The notes under the pieces were generated by a model. The model saw only the letters and a list, made by a program, of their open reading frames with translations, did no database searches and was not told the origin of the DNA. A program made the translations under genes and the position numbers. Source: Kappaphycus alvarezii (taxonomy: Eukaryota > Rhodophyta > Florideophyceae > Gigartinales > Solieriaceae). From it: a DNA stretch of 64,000 bases. Shown piece after piece: positions 52,061-64,000 of the stretch (position 1 is its first letter; each line of letters starts with the position of its first letter). Location of the stretch: the NCBI GenBank assembly GCA_002205965.3, contig NADL03000599.1:1116001-1180000 (forward strand), written 5' to 3'.

Positions 52061-55000
52061 AGGTAAGTAGATGCGAAATTTTCATCGAAAACGCACTTAC
52101 AAAATTTCTGTACAGTGGCCTGAGAGCAAGAAAAGAAATTCTTGCTTAGAGTAAAGAAATTTGATATTTTGGATACAAGACTCAGAAATGATTTTACCCT
52201 TCACCACAATTGTTCTTCAGTAGTTACAAATTGAGTTCAACTTTCGATTTAAATTTTGCACAAAGAATTTTTGGGTATTTTGAAGCAAAATGGACCATTG
52301 TTAAGAAAAATTCGGGAGCTTTGCTAGTTTTGTTGTGTTGCTATAAGATCAAATGATAATGAGCTATGAATTCACAGGGTTAAGAAAAATTAAAAATGTT
52401 AACATCTCGGAATAATACCCTGCTGTACCGATATGGGAAGTATTGTATTGTACAGTACGCCTCAGTAGTGTATGGGCTTCTACTGAGGAAGAATTTTAAA
52501 AGCAAGGCACTATATGGAACTTTATCATCATACAATCTGCAGTGCTGTGGAGTTGCCGGCTTGCTCCGTCGTAAATTACTCAAACCTGGATACCCGCGCC
52601 ACCGTTTTCCAGCTGGTTAAAAGGAGTAATTATCTAGGAAACTGCACATCGCGCTATACTGGTATCCCTAGCTAACTTCCTCTATTCCTTAACCATCGCT
52701 TTACTCGCTAATTAGCCATCCATCTCTTTGCTACAATTTACATTCATCCGTAAAGGGCTTAGTCCTTCTGTGTCCTCGCGAGATACCGCGTTGCAGCGTA
52801 ATCAGGATTCGCTGTTTGCGAACTCTTGATAAAAGATGAACCGCACTATACTCGCATCTATGCACGCCGAGCTTCTTACTCTACTATCGAGGTACTTTTT
52901 GAAAAGTAGGAGCCGTCAAGTGAGATCGAGAAAAAGTTTTTGGAAACCATTCACACTGTTATGAACTTAAACATAATAGGAGAAGAAAATACACCAGAAG
53001 AAATTGGATCTTCACTGATAACGAGCTGCTGCCTCCTGTTAAATTAGAATGCCGACGTTCACTATCTGACTCGAGTGGGCTTAGCTGATCTGTAACAGTG
53101 CTTTTCTTTGAAGAAATAAGTTATGTTTGCTATAGAAGGTACCGCTCTGGAGTTGATCACCAATGCAATGGCTTTCATATGGGCCGGAGCAGCAACGAAC
53201 GATTCGAGAGATAAATCAAGGGATTTGGCCAACTTAACAAGGGAGACCAGTGGAGCTAGGAGAGTCCTCTACAGAATCACAGAGTATTATGTACCGCTTT
53301 GGCGGCGGAGAATGCTCCCGTCTCGCAAGTGAATAGTGTGAGAAGCGACTGATTGGATGAAGCCTACGCGACAGGACTGTCGCATTTAAATGTAAGTAGG
53401 ACCGGATGTTGAAGTGCCATTGGACGTGTTTGATACAAAAACGGAGTATAAAATGTGCCTAAGAGAAACTGGCAACTTGGATCGTATGATTTGGGTTGGT
53501 TAAATACCGGGTGGAAGGTTAAGCCATCGGTTTGAGTTTACTTAAAGTAGCAGAAACGATTTTTGAGAATCAGAAAATGGCGGCCGGTCGGTTCTTGAGC
53601 CCCAGCACTGAGCTTTTTAACATAGAAGGAGACAAAGATATATAGATATATAATGAATAATACAGGTGGGCTGAGTTATTTTAATGGCTCCAGCAGGGGA
53701 GTTTGAGATGGAACAAACCGCAGTAGTTTTATGGAAGCCCTTAGCGCTTTAAATTCCTAGGGTATTTACAAGAGATAGATTAATTCAACCAGGCGATTAG
53801 GAAAGCATGGTAATCTTCAATGGGGAAGCCATCACCTGTGAGAGCGATGAGTATGTGCTTAGTAAAGGAGCGAAGAATCTGAGCGAAGCAGGGATAGTAC
53901 AAGCAGGTAAGAAATTAGGGATACTGTAGCCAGTTCTTGAGTCCCTGAAGATAGCGGAAGCTGATATATGGCCTAAAGTACAGGGTTTACGCAGGGGAAC
54001 GATTTGAGAGGAGGGAAACTTGAGAAAGCGATCTAGCCGCTTGTACTTGCTAACATGGATGGTTCTGAGAAAATGTTTAGTTAGTGAGTTTACACCTGAC
54101 TTCGAATGGGTGAAGAAAAGGGAAAATAGTGGTCGAAGGACGAATTATCCGCTGGAGGCATTGTGTTGCGCTCTGGATTGAAGTGCATGTGACGGTCCAT
54201 AAATTCGCCTTAGATAGAAGAAAGGGCCTTCTGCTAGGTGATTGAACTGGTACTTTTATTTTTTTTATCCGTCTAATTTGGTGAAAAGGACAGAGTTAAC
54301 GACTTTTGAGACTTAGCTGTCGGACATTATTTGAATAGAGAACTACATACCTAGATTATTGATTTCCTCGTCATTTTTTTCGACCAAGACTAGTTCGTCA
54401 GGATATTTGGTGGCCTGAACGGGAGAAGTGGCAGGAAGAGTGTGGGCATCGATCAGGGAGCTCCTTTTTTTAAAAGTTCGCTGAGGGGTACCTGATGAAA
54501 TAAGATCATCTCAGAATGTTTTCGCAATTTGCAGAGCGTCTTGGTCCCGAATATTGGGTGCAAAATCTCCAAACCTTTTGTTCTGATGATAGCCGTTGTC
54601 GACATTGATCGCTCTCCAGTGGATGCCGTGCAGGTAGGCGCACCAGTGCAGTTTGCTTATTCGTGCGGGATTATGTCTCACATGTGCAGTAACGACTAAA
54701 GAGAGCAAAGAGGCAGTAAACCAACGGTGGGGCGTTAAATCAAATTGCGTGTGGAGGCTTCTTCTCATTGAGAATCCAGTAGGCTAATGTGGTATAATGC
54801 TGCACTAGTGGCTGCAGTTATCGGACCAACGACCCATTCGGAGATTTAATTACGTCGCGGGGAGTGCGGGGGTGGAATTATAATTGGTTCCCACTGAGTC
54901 TTACGTGCTTGCCAGCTTCGAAATAGTACTCCCTTGTATTCTGGGTGGTGGAAATTATTGGAGTGGACTTCTGCTCACTTTTCACGGATTTGAATATGTG

Positions 55001-55658
55001 CGTTGTTGTCTGGAGAAAATTGGAGCGTAGTGGCGTTAAAAATGAAAAGAGACGATGGGAAGCAAATTTAAAGCGCAGAAAGCATACAGAGATCATCGGA
55101 CCGAAGCAATGAATCCCAAATAAATACAATAATTTAAGAATTTCCAAAACCATCCGTGGTGAGTTCGCTCCAAAGTACGCACAGTCTGATGCTATTAGGG
55201 CCAATGTACCGAATTTGGATCGGGGCCACGTACCATAGCGCTCCCACTGGGCAGGGAACTACGGTTCTCCTCGTCAATAAGCGGAGTCCTCAAGTGGTTT
55301 CGCCTCTCACCTTCCTTGCTCCATGGCTTAAAAGGCCAAATGGCTATATTATTTTCCATTGGCATCATGTTGTCAATTAAGTCTGCACTTATTGTTACAG
55401 AAAACCATTTGTTGTTTCCGTTAACCATCCTTCCTCCGATCCTCTCGCCGTCATCTGTCCTATTGAGCCCTATCAGGTACACTACCTCTGTTTCTCACTT
55501 TTCTTTAACTGTCTCTTCACCGTGCAGAGTATTTTGGGTTTGGATTCCTCATTTTGGCACGAAGCCTTTCTTTTTTTATCAATGAGCATTCGCGGGTTTC
55601 AACTCGGAGTCAAAAACTTTGTGCTTCAGTGGTTAATGTATTGTCGGACCTATTGATT
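52061..55658. other. Gene-poor region
   Basis: No gene supported. Small frames at 52396-52620, 53123-53332 and 55204-54878 have no recognisable motif. A pentamer pair lies near 52431-52458. Confidence 0.45.
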
Positions 55659-56298
55659 ATGTCTTCTAGCAGCCAGAGTAGCGATGGGAAATGGGTGAAT
55701 GGCGTGTGGGTGCAAGAAACTTCGGCAGCAGTATATTATACTCATCCCTTGGAATTTGCGGTACGTAATCCCAACAACAACCTCGCTCTCTTTCCAAGGG
55801 CGCCGTGGTTTGACCCTGCTCATCTTCTCAACATTGAACTTCTCGACACGTACGTCGTCAATTGGTTTATCCTAGGGGAGATCCAGATTTCTGGCGTCGA
55901 ACCCCCATACTGTCGATTGTACAGGACCACCACGCATCACCATGTTAAGCGTAGGATTAATCTGTCTGCAATCGGCGTTTGTGATTTTTGTATGTTTGGC
56001 GTATAATCAAATTCATCGTACCGATAGTTATGCGGTCGCACCGTACTCGATTGACATTGATCAAATGTATTACCGGGACGACGGTGAAGTGCAATATGGG
56101 AACCATCTTGTTACCTCGGAGCCAATTTATACGTTAGTAGAAAGCAACGACGAGGCCAATAATGAGTGCCTACTATTGGGAGTTCAAGCCCGTGCTGACT
56201 ATCAAGTCACTCGTCATTTGGAATCTACGTTCCGCATTCGCCCTTTTACATGGGAGTGCGAATCTCGCAAGCGCCATGGGTTCCTCATCCCCTACTAG
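55659..56298 (+). pseudogene. Orphan coding region in two overlapping frames
   Basis: A 115-aa ORF from the ATG at 55659 (MSSSSQSSDGKWVNGVWVQE ... FPRAPWFDPAHLLNIELLD) ends at 56006. A second ORF in the next frame runs 55942-56298 (SYAVAPYSIDIDQMYYRDDG ... STFRIRPFTWECES). Both have protein-like composition and together could be one gene of about 210 aa broken by an indel near 55950-56000. No family is recognised. Confidence 0.35.
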
Positions 56299-58649
56299 GA
56301 CATCGAAGTGGACCGCATCCGTGGTGAGTGATTGGATTGCATGTATGTGACGCTGCCCGACACTTGGTAAATGTAAGAGATACCCGACAGGATGCTTGTG
56401 GAACTTCCCCCTATCTTGAGTAACTACACCTTCCAGCTTCTCGAAATCTTTGAGACTGGTTCTGACGTATGTTTCTCAAAACGCGGGTTGCCCCCGTTGC
56501 CCTTTCATAGCTTAATGAGCTCTCCGATTCATTAATAATGTGGTTTAAACTACCGTATGTCCTCTCACAAATCCCGAGCTTGGACTTTGGTCTTGTACTC
56601 AAGGAATCAGTTCATGTGAGGGACCTCAAATCTCACCTCAGCTCACACTTGGCTAAGTATGCCACGATTTACTGGAATGAGCCTGAAATGACTCCGTAGA
56701 ATCGCTGAACGAGTTAGTGTATTCACCGTCTGCCATGTGTTCTGGCTGTCAAAGTAGGCTTACCATTTCACCTAGAATAAAGGTTACAAGTCTTCTCCTA
56801 CCCCATTTTATGTGATATTTTAAATCAAAAACTATTGCGCTGTTAGCGTTTGACCCGGCCGTTGCGCCTGTTCTAGACTTGAAGTCCCTTCCTCGTTGTC
56901 GATATCATCCCCGACAGAGTCTTACCGAACGTTTTGGTAGGTAGTGGGCTCAAGGCCCTCACCTGTGGCATTCCTGCCTTTTTCTGATCTAGTCGTGGAA
57001 AACATCTCGGTGTTGCGGTGCCAAAAACGGAGTCGCTGGACGAAGGGCTCTTTGGCTTTTTGATGAATGGTCTGCTGATTGGCAATCCCGGGCGCGTCAG
57101 GCATTACCTGCCCCGCCTGCCTTTCAATTGGTAGATTTAGTGGGATCGGAACCATTGACGTTTTTGCTCGACTGGACCTCCCTCCTGGCTCGGTTATTTA
57201 CCTAGTTGGGATCTTTTGTTTTGCAGTGCCTCATTCGTCGCGAACGGAATGAACTCCTGTGGGTATACCACCCCCTTTGGTTTTTATTGACTAATTAGTG
57301 GGTAGGACGCGCCTCATTGAGTACTCCTGCTGTTCTTCCCTATTCTGAAACGGATCTGACTGCCGTGGTTAGAGTCCACCTTCTTTCTCATTTTGCTATC
57401 GACGCGTTGGGCTTGAGACCGTATGTATAGACATGACTAGGCTGCGACTGAATCTGCACTGGGGCATCCGAACGCCCCACGAGGTACCCTCGTATATTGA
57501 GATCTGCAACATTGGACGGTACATATCCACCGTATGTTGCAATGTATTTCTTGGAGTCGAACTCCTTAGTGCGCCTCGAACTATATTTCCCGCAGGCCCG
57601 TTGTCCAACTTTTGGGTCCGAAACCCTACTGCAGGGCCCGGCTTTAGCGTAGTGAGACGTGGTCGCCCCCCCAGGTACATTCACGACCGCAGGAGCTCTC
57701 TATATCATGTCAACCGACATTGGGGCTCAGAGCTTCGTAGTCGAGTCTCTGCAGTGCTCCCTTTCCCTAAACTTTACTTGTATTGGACTTTGATTAGTGG
57801 TATTTAATTCATTTATGCTTTAATCGTTGATGTTGTACTGGGTTGAGACCCACAAATTTGGTTTGTTACTCTAACTCCAGCCTCGAAGCCCCAAATACAG
57901 TAGTTTTTTCTTGGCTTTGAGCGCCCGAAGCCAACAAAAGAGGTTGTAATTTCTCCCTGCGAGTGGCATTAATCGTCTGCGTATGGGTGAGAGTTGCTCG
58001 ATCATCAGCTCCCCGGTAAATTAGACCATCTATAGTAGCGGTCCCAGTGGCTCCACGACCTCGAAGAATCGTATTTGGCAATTCTACGGTATTCAACCGC
58101 TTTACATTGCATATTTTGGCCTGTTGAGGGCCTCCAACATGCCCAACTGAAATTTAAGTCTCCTTCGCGACCCCCATCGATACCTGCAACGGGGAAAATT
58201 GGAGCGTCCCCATCGAGAGTTCCATGTTCAATCCCTGGCTTGTACACTGGAGTTGAAACTCGACCCGTGAAGAGATTAGATGCATACTCACCAAGTGAGC
58301 TCTGATTGACTCCTAGTAAAGTATCATGGCTATAAATTGCCAATCTGGAAATAATTTCCTCGCCGTGCTGACGTGTGCCCCTTTTTGGCAAGTCAACAAA
58401 TCGACGTGACTCCCTTCTCTGTGGGTATCAGAATTCTAAATCAAAAACATCCTCTGGGTTAACTTGCTGACCAGCTACTGGTTCAGAGCCTTTTGTCTTG
58501 ATCGATCCTCTGCGCCTAGCGGACAGTGATACAGTTGTTCCGCTTTAATTGAAAGCTGCCGGTGGAAATACCTGTTTGCAATAATGCTGGAATTGCAATT
58601 ATGCGAGGCAGCCTGTAAAATGCATACATAGACACGTACAGCATTTTGT
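56299..58649. other. Region with orphan minus-strand open frames
   Basis: Several minus-strand frames (58391-58005, 58096-57866, 57684-57388, 57155-56922) are open and read like decayed protein sequence, e.g. VSTPVYKPGIEHGTLDGDAP and TATIDGLIYRGADDRATLTH. They switch frame and lack known motifs. They may be remnants of one element ORF read right to left. Confidence 0.3.
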
Positions 58650-60270
58650 TTACTCATATAACATGGATATGCTCACTATTACCGTAAAAAAGATATCTTT
58701 TTTGGTCTGGCACTGAATGGAAGCCCCCTTTGAGCGGATCGCCCTCTGCAATCTACTCAGAGACTGACTTAGTATCAAATTAGTGGGACTATAAGCATCT
58801 AGCATTATGTTGACCCAGGACAAGGCGGCACGCCTCTTCTTCTCTGAAGGCAGGCAATCAATTGGAGTCTGGTTACTCGTTTCATCCACTTCCTCTTGAA
58901 GGATGTAACTGATGACTTGTTCGGCGAGTTGATCGTCTGACACTTATTCTAAACAATTGGTTTCTCCCTCTGGAATTAGAAACTGCTCAATGGACATTAT
59001 TTTATCCCCCTGGGTGAGTCTTGAATTCATCTCTGTGATCTCGATGCTCGTCTCCTAATCAGTATTCAGAAGTGCGCTGACTGCTATTGCCGGTAGGCCA
59101 TCACGCTTGACTAAACCAGTGTGTTTCAAACAATTAAAAACACAGTCAGCATCAATACTATTCCATAATTCTGTCACCCAAAGCTTAGCGGTTAATTGGT
59201 CTAGCTCATAAATCCACTTCGGATTGCAGTCGACAAAGACATTGCACGATCTAATTGACGCTTTCTCTACCGCATCTTCAAATTGGCAATAATTCCAGCT
59301 TTCAGTGGTTTTAGCTTCGAATTAGTGTTAGGAGGCAAAAAGAGCACTTGAACAGAGGTCAATTTCGGGAGTCTGTCTACGTTTCTATGCTCACTGCAAT
59401 TGTCAATGAGAAGCAGAACCTTTCCACATGCAGATCTTTCTATAAAATTGTCAAATCTATGAATCCATTCACAAAAAAGAGTAAAGCGGTCATCCATGCC
59501 TTTCTGTTGCTGTGGCAATCAAATCCATGTTCCTGTCCACTCTTTTTTGCAAAGCATCTGGGCTTCTTACTCTACAGATAATTATCAAGGGTACATCTTT
59601 GATCCAGTTGTATTACAACAGGCCAAACCATTAATACGGACTTCATCCTTTTCATGACCTGCCAGCTGGCTTCTCTAAATGGTTTTTTTCTGGTGCCATG
59701 TTGTAGAACAGACCAAACTTGTCTGCATTCCAAACTTTGTGGAGCGGAAATTTTCCTATCTCTTCAATGAGGTCTGGAAGCGCGCGGCTCGCAGCTTCAT
59801 GATCTGAATCACCCCCCCGCGAGTTAAGCGATATTTCAATTTCCATCTTGCCTGAAATCGCGAAAGCCACCCGGTGCCGAGCTTGAAGTCAAACCTCTTC
59901 TCGATCGGCAAACCCTCATTAATCTTAGCTTGTAAAGAATGGCCTTTTGAACACATCACATTGATCCGCTGAGGCAAATGCGTCTATTAAACTGATCAAA
60001 TACCCATGCATAGAGCGCCTCTTTCATTACGTGTTTTTTGCCAGTGCGTTGACGTTGTCCGTGTGCTGAGAGTTGGTTTGGGTATCCTTTCTTGTGTTTC
60101 GCAATCGTTCTTGAGATAGCTGATATATAGGGTGCCTGGGTAGTCAGATAGGTGCCTTTGAAACAGGACTGAATGTACTCCAATTTGGTTGATTCACCGC
60201 GCTCATGACGTCGTTTGTGCTCGATGTAAATTGCCTTTCTTTGCTGCGAAGCTAAACTGACGTTCTTCAT
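58650..60270 (-). pseudogene. Pogo/Tigger-like (DDE_1) transposase relic B
   Basis: Minus strand, start near the ATG at 60270. An N-terminal psq/CENP-B-type helix-turn-helix (QRKAIYIEHKRRHERGE) is followed by the CENP-B DNA-binding part (FKLGTGWLSRFQARWKLKYR) in another frame. The DDE core has VWNADKFGLFYNMAP (first Asp) and KVLLLIDNCSEH (second Asp), then FLPPNTNSKLKPLKAGIIANLK. A C-terminal remnant lies at 58943-58650. Several frame changes and stops make it inactive. Its sequence differs clearly from relic A at 48.1-49.8 kb, so two separate lineages are present. Confidence 0.85.
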
Positions 60271-61246
60271 TTTGAAATAGGTATGACGCTTAACAGGATG
60301 TGCTTAGCAACATGTAGAGTAGATTATTTATTTAAAAAGTCAGATGCACTATTGGTAGTGAAAGCCTTGGGTTGATATTACTTTACTGTTGTTGAATATG
60401 AAGAGGACTTTCCGTTCGCATAGCTCTTTATTTGCACGTTTTAAGTCGTCAAAAGTGCCTCTGCAGGTTTGATCAAATGGCATTCCTATGCAAATGTATT
60501 TATTCTCGAACTTGATCATTTAATATATCCAGTACAACTGCTCATGTTCTGATCAGCTTTTGTATGTTGATGTTGATGCGATTGGTGAATAAACAACAAC
60601 AGAATAATTGATCAAAATCCATGGGCCCACAGTTACGTGAACAGTTGACTGTTTAGTTGCAGTCAGCTGTTCACGTAATTTCATCAGAAAGGGAACCTGT
60701 GACAGGGTACCGACTCAGTGTACAGACCTGCACAAATGGTGTGCAGCACGCCCCGCAAAGAGTGCCCTACAGAGCCGGTGGAAAATCAGACCGGGCTTAT
60801 GATAAACCGTTCCTTCTTAACGAAATTTAAGGTCTTTCCATACGAATTTGCAAAGGTTTGCGGGGAAAGTGAAAGTTTCATACGCAGCTCAAAAACGGAC
60901 TTTTGGCTTACAGGAGAAGGAGGCCGTTGCAAATAAGCGGGATTTTCAATTATAGAGATTGCAATTAACGCGGAACGACTTTAGTAAAGTACTATATCTC
61001 TCAGCGTTACATGACTTCCGCAGATGCTCACCCTTCTCCAGACGTCTTTGTTCTTCAGAACCTTTTGCAAAAGTGGTGTTCCTAGGTGTTTATTTCACAA
61101 AGATCCCCATTTCCTGTAGCACGGAACTTCATAATGAGTTAATTCACTCTGGGTTGGTGTTCCTCAGGTAGATTTACAACATCAATGTATTTTCTTTCTG
61201 GCGCTTTGGCCTTACTGTTCTCCAAGGTCTTCTTGAACCTTTCGTC
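60271..61246. other. Intergenic with an inverted repeat
   Basis: No gene recognised. Short frames at 60718-60936 and 60959-61171 have no known motif. Confidence 0.45.
60633..60678. repeat. Near-perfect inverted repeat, 19-bp arms
   Basis: Arms TTACGTGAACAGTTGACTG (60633-60651) and CAGTCAGCTGTTCACGTAA (60660-60678) match at 18 of 19 positions, with an 8-nt loop. Confidence 0.88.
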
Positions 61247-64000
61247 TTATACATTCTCTGCCATAGGGAAATTCAGTTCCGGCGGCTCCTCAGTGGGTTG
61301 AATTCCCACTGAATCCTCTACAGTGAATTTACTGGGGAAAGTAGCCGTGGGATGTAGTAATTTCAAACCAATTACTAAACCATTCATTATACTATAAGGC
61401 TTCGGACTGAAATTATCCACAAGGATCTCAAACGATTCGCCCTCGATCACTTGGACCACTCCATTAGTGGCTAATATGCCATGAATTTCGTACAATAGCT
61501 CTCTCAGCTGTATTTATATGACGTCTGCAAGCCTCTTGGCTGATAAAATAAACTTTTGAGACAAAATAGGGATCCCATTGGCGAAAGCAACGCGTATCTT
61601 TTGGATAATTCTTCCCTTCTTGGCGTCGTACTCCACCTTCGGCGTCATCGGGACCGCAATTGGTGCTCTGAGCAATGTTCGTCGAACAATTGGCACGAAG
61701 GAACCATCTTCCATTTCAACCGCGCCCATCAGATAGAAGAAACTCTCAATTTATCGTTCAGAGAATTCACACCCCAATATCACAGACGCAGCACGTTATT
61801 CACAGAAAAACGTCAACCTTGACAATCAAATGTCCTAATCGGACGACAATGGGTACTGTCACCACTGCAAGTACTGGTCTCTCGTTGTCATCGCCAATGA
61901 TAAGCATCGGACCAACTTTCATTCGGTCAAGAAGAAACTTTTGCACGAGTTCTTTAAGAAAAATGGTGGGACCGGATACCGCTTTCAAGACCGTGAGTTG
62001 CTCAAATAACTGGCCAGTGCTGTGGCCAACGTCAGCATATACTTTTCAATTGCTACGAGCGATGAGAAAGATCAAATTAAGTTGCATTAGATCAACATTG
62101 CGAGGCCAAGGGGGCCTCATCTGGAGAATGTTTTTCCTAATGAGATTCTTGTAGGATCTGAAGTCCACGGAAGTGGAATATATTTCCAATGATGGTGGTC
62201 TTGAACTCTTTATCGGCGACTCAAAAGCAATTGGTTCCTTTTCCCTAGTCTCCACTTCGGCTTTCGGAGCCGTCGGGTATGTCTTCCCAGTATCAGGAAC
62301 GTGAAATCTGTCTAACTTCCCGCCGGTGTATTGGTACCCACAGGTCCTGGTAAGACAGATGGATGGCGTTCGCTAGCCATTAAAGTCGGTCGATACTGAG
62401 TGGTCGACGACTGACCTGCAGTTTGATCCGACTTCATAGCAGCTTTTACCCTGAGGTAAATCTACTTTAGCCATATTTTCTGTTCTTCTGGAGTCAATTA
62501 CTCAGAATTGGAACCTGTTTTACATACTTAGCGTGCGGGAAATTTGCAATCCGGCCCGATATGTACATCCGCATAAAATTTTTGGCACAAGATCACACGA
62601 GTCTTGTTGTTCGCCGGACGTTTGTCCTTCCAATCTGGACGCGATCGTTCCATTTGACGATAATACTTCTGAAATGCAACAAGGGGTGCAACCATCATGT
62701 ATTTTCCGATACCCGACAGCGGGTAGTCATCCATCTCTGTCACTGAAAATGGCGGTACAGTGGTATCAGGGAGGTAGGAAGTCGGTATCGACGATCCTAA
62801 CTGCACAATGTAGCCTTATCCTCCGCCTTGGTGAGCTGGTAGCTCAAACCGATTCAAACTCCAACGGAGTTCTCCCGATGAATCATCAAAAAATTAGGTC
62901 AACGACGATGTTCCTTCGCGCTTTACACTGAGAAGTGGATTTACAACATGTCGTGGTCTAAGAGTACCCATACGAGCTCGATATTGTTCTCCTTCATCCT
63001 CCCTACAGTGAAAAATCTGTTCGAAGCTCAACTTGAGTTTGTTATCTTTTCTACAGCGAGCCAAAAGTGTTTTTGTGGTTACGATCAAACCATTAACGAA
63101 TTTAGATGACTTGCCCCACTCTGGAAAAACGATTCCCACAACGGCTACTAGCCTTGACCACCTGCATAGCGAAGGCGACCTCGTCTTCACCTAACCTCTG
63201 TACCAACGATCGTAACTGCTTGATGGCAGCATGTACGGCGTTCGGAGTCGCATATGTACGTAGAATTTACCGCACGGCTTAGGGACAGTTGGAAACTCCT
63301 ATACTTGAGCGCGACGAGAATGTTTTGACGTTGAAATTGAGCGGTGTCCTGTCTCTTAAGGAAATAAGGAATGAAACCGAATAACTGTGTCTCGTTCATC
63401 TCCAATTTTTCGTATTCATAGACAAACCTGGAAAGAAATTCCAAAATAAGGACCGGATCCTCACCGGAAAAGTATGAGTCCCTCATCAAGATCGGGTCTC
63501 TAGATTTTGTCCTTAACCTTGCCATTTTTGCGTCCAATCCTTGAGTGGATTTTACTTGCCAATCTGTAGGTTCTGCACGATATTTCCCTGTCGAAGTGAG
63601 GGTTATTGGGCTTTAGGAACTTCAAACCCTTGAAATTTGGGCCATGTCTGCGCCTGTTAGCACCACTTATCCTGTGCTTGCTACTGAAATCGTCCCATGA
63701 CGAACCATAGGCGTCAATTTCCGACAAGGTATGAGAAGAGTTGGACAAATATTTCGATGGACTGTTTTCAAAGTCATAGTGACGACGCTTGCCCTTCTTC
63801 CTCTTATGGCTTCGACCTCCCTTTGCGCGACGATTCTTGTTTTCACGAAGAATACGCCTCTTGGAATTATCATATTCATTAGGATTAACGATGTTCTCCA
63901 AAAAGTGCTTGTCGAACTGGCGATCCTTGTCCCTACTGGTATGACTGACCTCGTAGGATCCATTCCCATCGGCTGTTGCTTCGGCTTGCGCCCTAGCTTC
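61247..64000 (-). pseudogene. Decayed gag-protease region of an LTR-type retroelement, running off the right edge
   Basis: Reading right to left, a basic N-terminal part (63901-63500, with GPNFKGLKFLKPNNPHFDRE) leads into a gag core, SRDPILMRDSYFSGEDPVLI then FLSRFVYEYEKLEMNETQLFGFIPYFL (63537-63187). After frame changes a degenerate zinc-knuckle-like piece (VILCQKFYADVHIGPDCKF, about 62590-62530) follows. Next is a protease-like region at 61988-61514 and a segment reading ILATNGVVQVIEGESFEILVDNFSPKP at 61495-61247. The motif order is that of gag-pro of a gypsy-like element. Reverse transcriptase and integrase are absent, and there are many frame breaks. The 5' end lies beyond 64000. Confidence 0.68.

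Overview
The window reads as nuclear DNA of a eukaryote with few, short introns and compact protein genes set in a heavy load of transposable elements. The mix of conserved eukaryotic genes (proteasome lid subunit, mARC-type MOSC protein, PARP), copia and DIRS-type retroelements, PIF/Harbinger and pogo-like DNA transposon relics and the small GT-AG intron would fit a multicellular red alga (a florideophyte such as Chondrus). That assignment is an inference; no species-diagnostic sequence was found.

Layout. 1-5 kb: two host genes on the minus strand, an RPN8/PSMD7 homologue (1460-2517, one 146-bp intron) and a membrane-anchored MOSC/mARC-like protein (3497-4744). 7-14 kb: a poly(ADP-ribose) polymerase locus with the unusual order WGR, WGR, WWE, WGR, helical domain, ART. 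It is split by a 4.19-kb LTR element (7448-11638) and also carries a one-base frameshift in the catalytic domain. Inside that element, antisense, lies an intact Uma2-family (DUF820, PD-(D/E)XK) gene of bacterial type with an Arg-rich N-terminal extension. 15.6-21.1 kb: a complete, young Ty1/copia element with 243-bp LTRs, a GTACA target duplication and one uninterrupted 1435-codon gag-pol.

21-32.6 kb is gene-poor and partly AT-rich, with a solo-LTR-like repeat (second copy at 50.8 kb) and a broken Harbinger element. 32.6-42.2 kb holds two diverged paralogues of a six-helix membrane protein. The first is frameshifted, and between them sits a complete DIRS/Ngaro-type tyrosine-recombinase retrotransposon (35622-40945) with three intact ORFs and split direct repeats. 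42-64 kb is a transposon graveyard: two fragments of one DDE transposase family, two different pogo/Tigger-like relics, orphan ORFs without recognisable homology, and at the right edge a decayed gag-protease region that runs off the window.

Running through the single-copy and AT-rich DNA, but not the coding genes, are many blocks of the pentamer TACTG and its complement CAGTA, which together form GTAC-centred palindromes. The copia element inserted into one of them. The host genes do not form a pathway; their neighbourhood is shaped mainly by repeated transposon insertion and decay.
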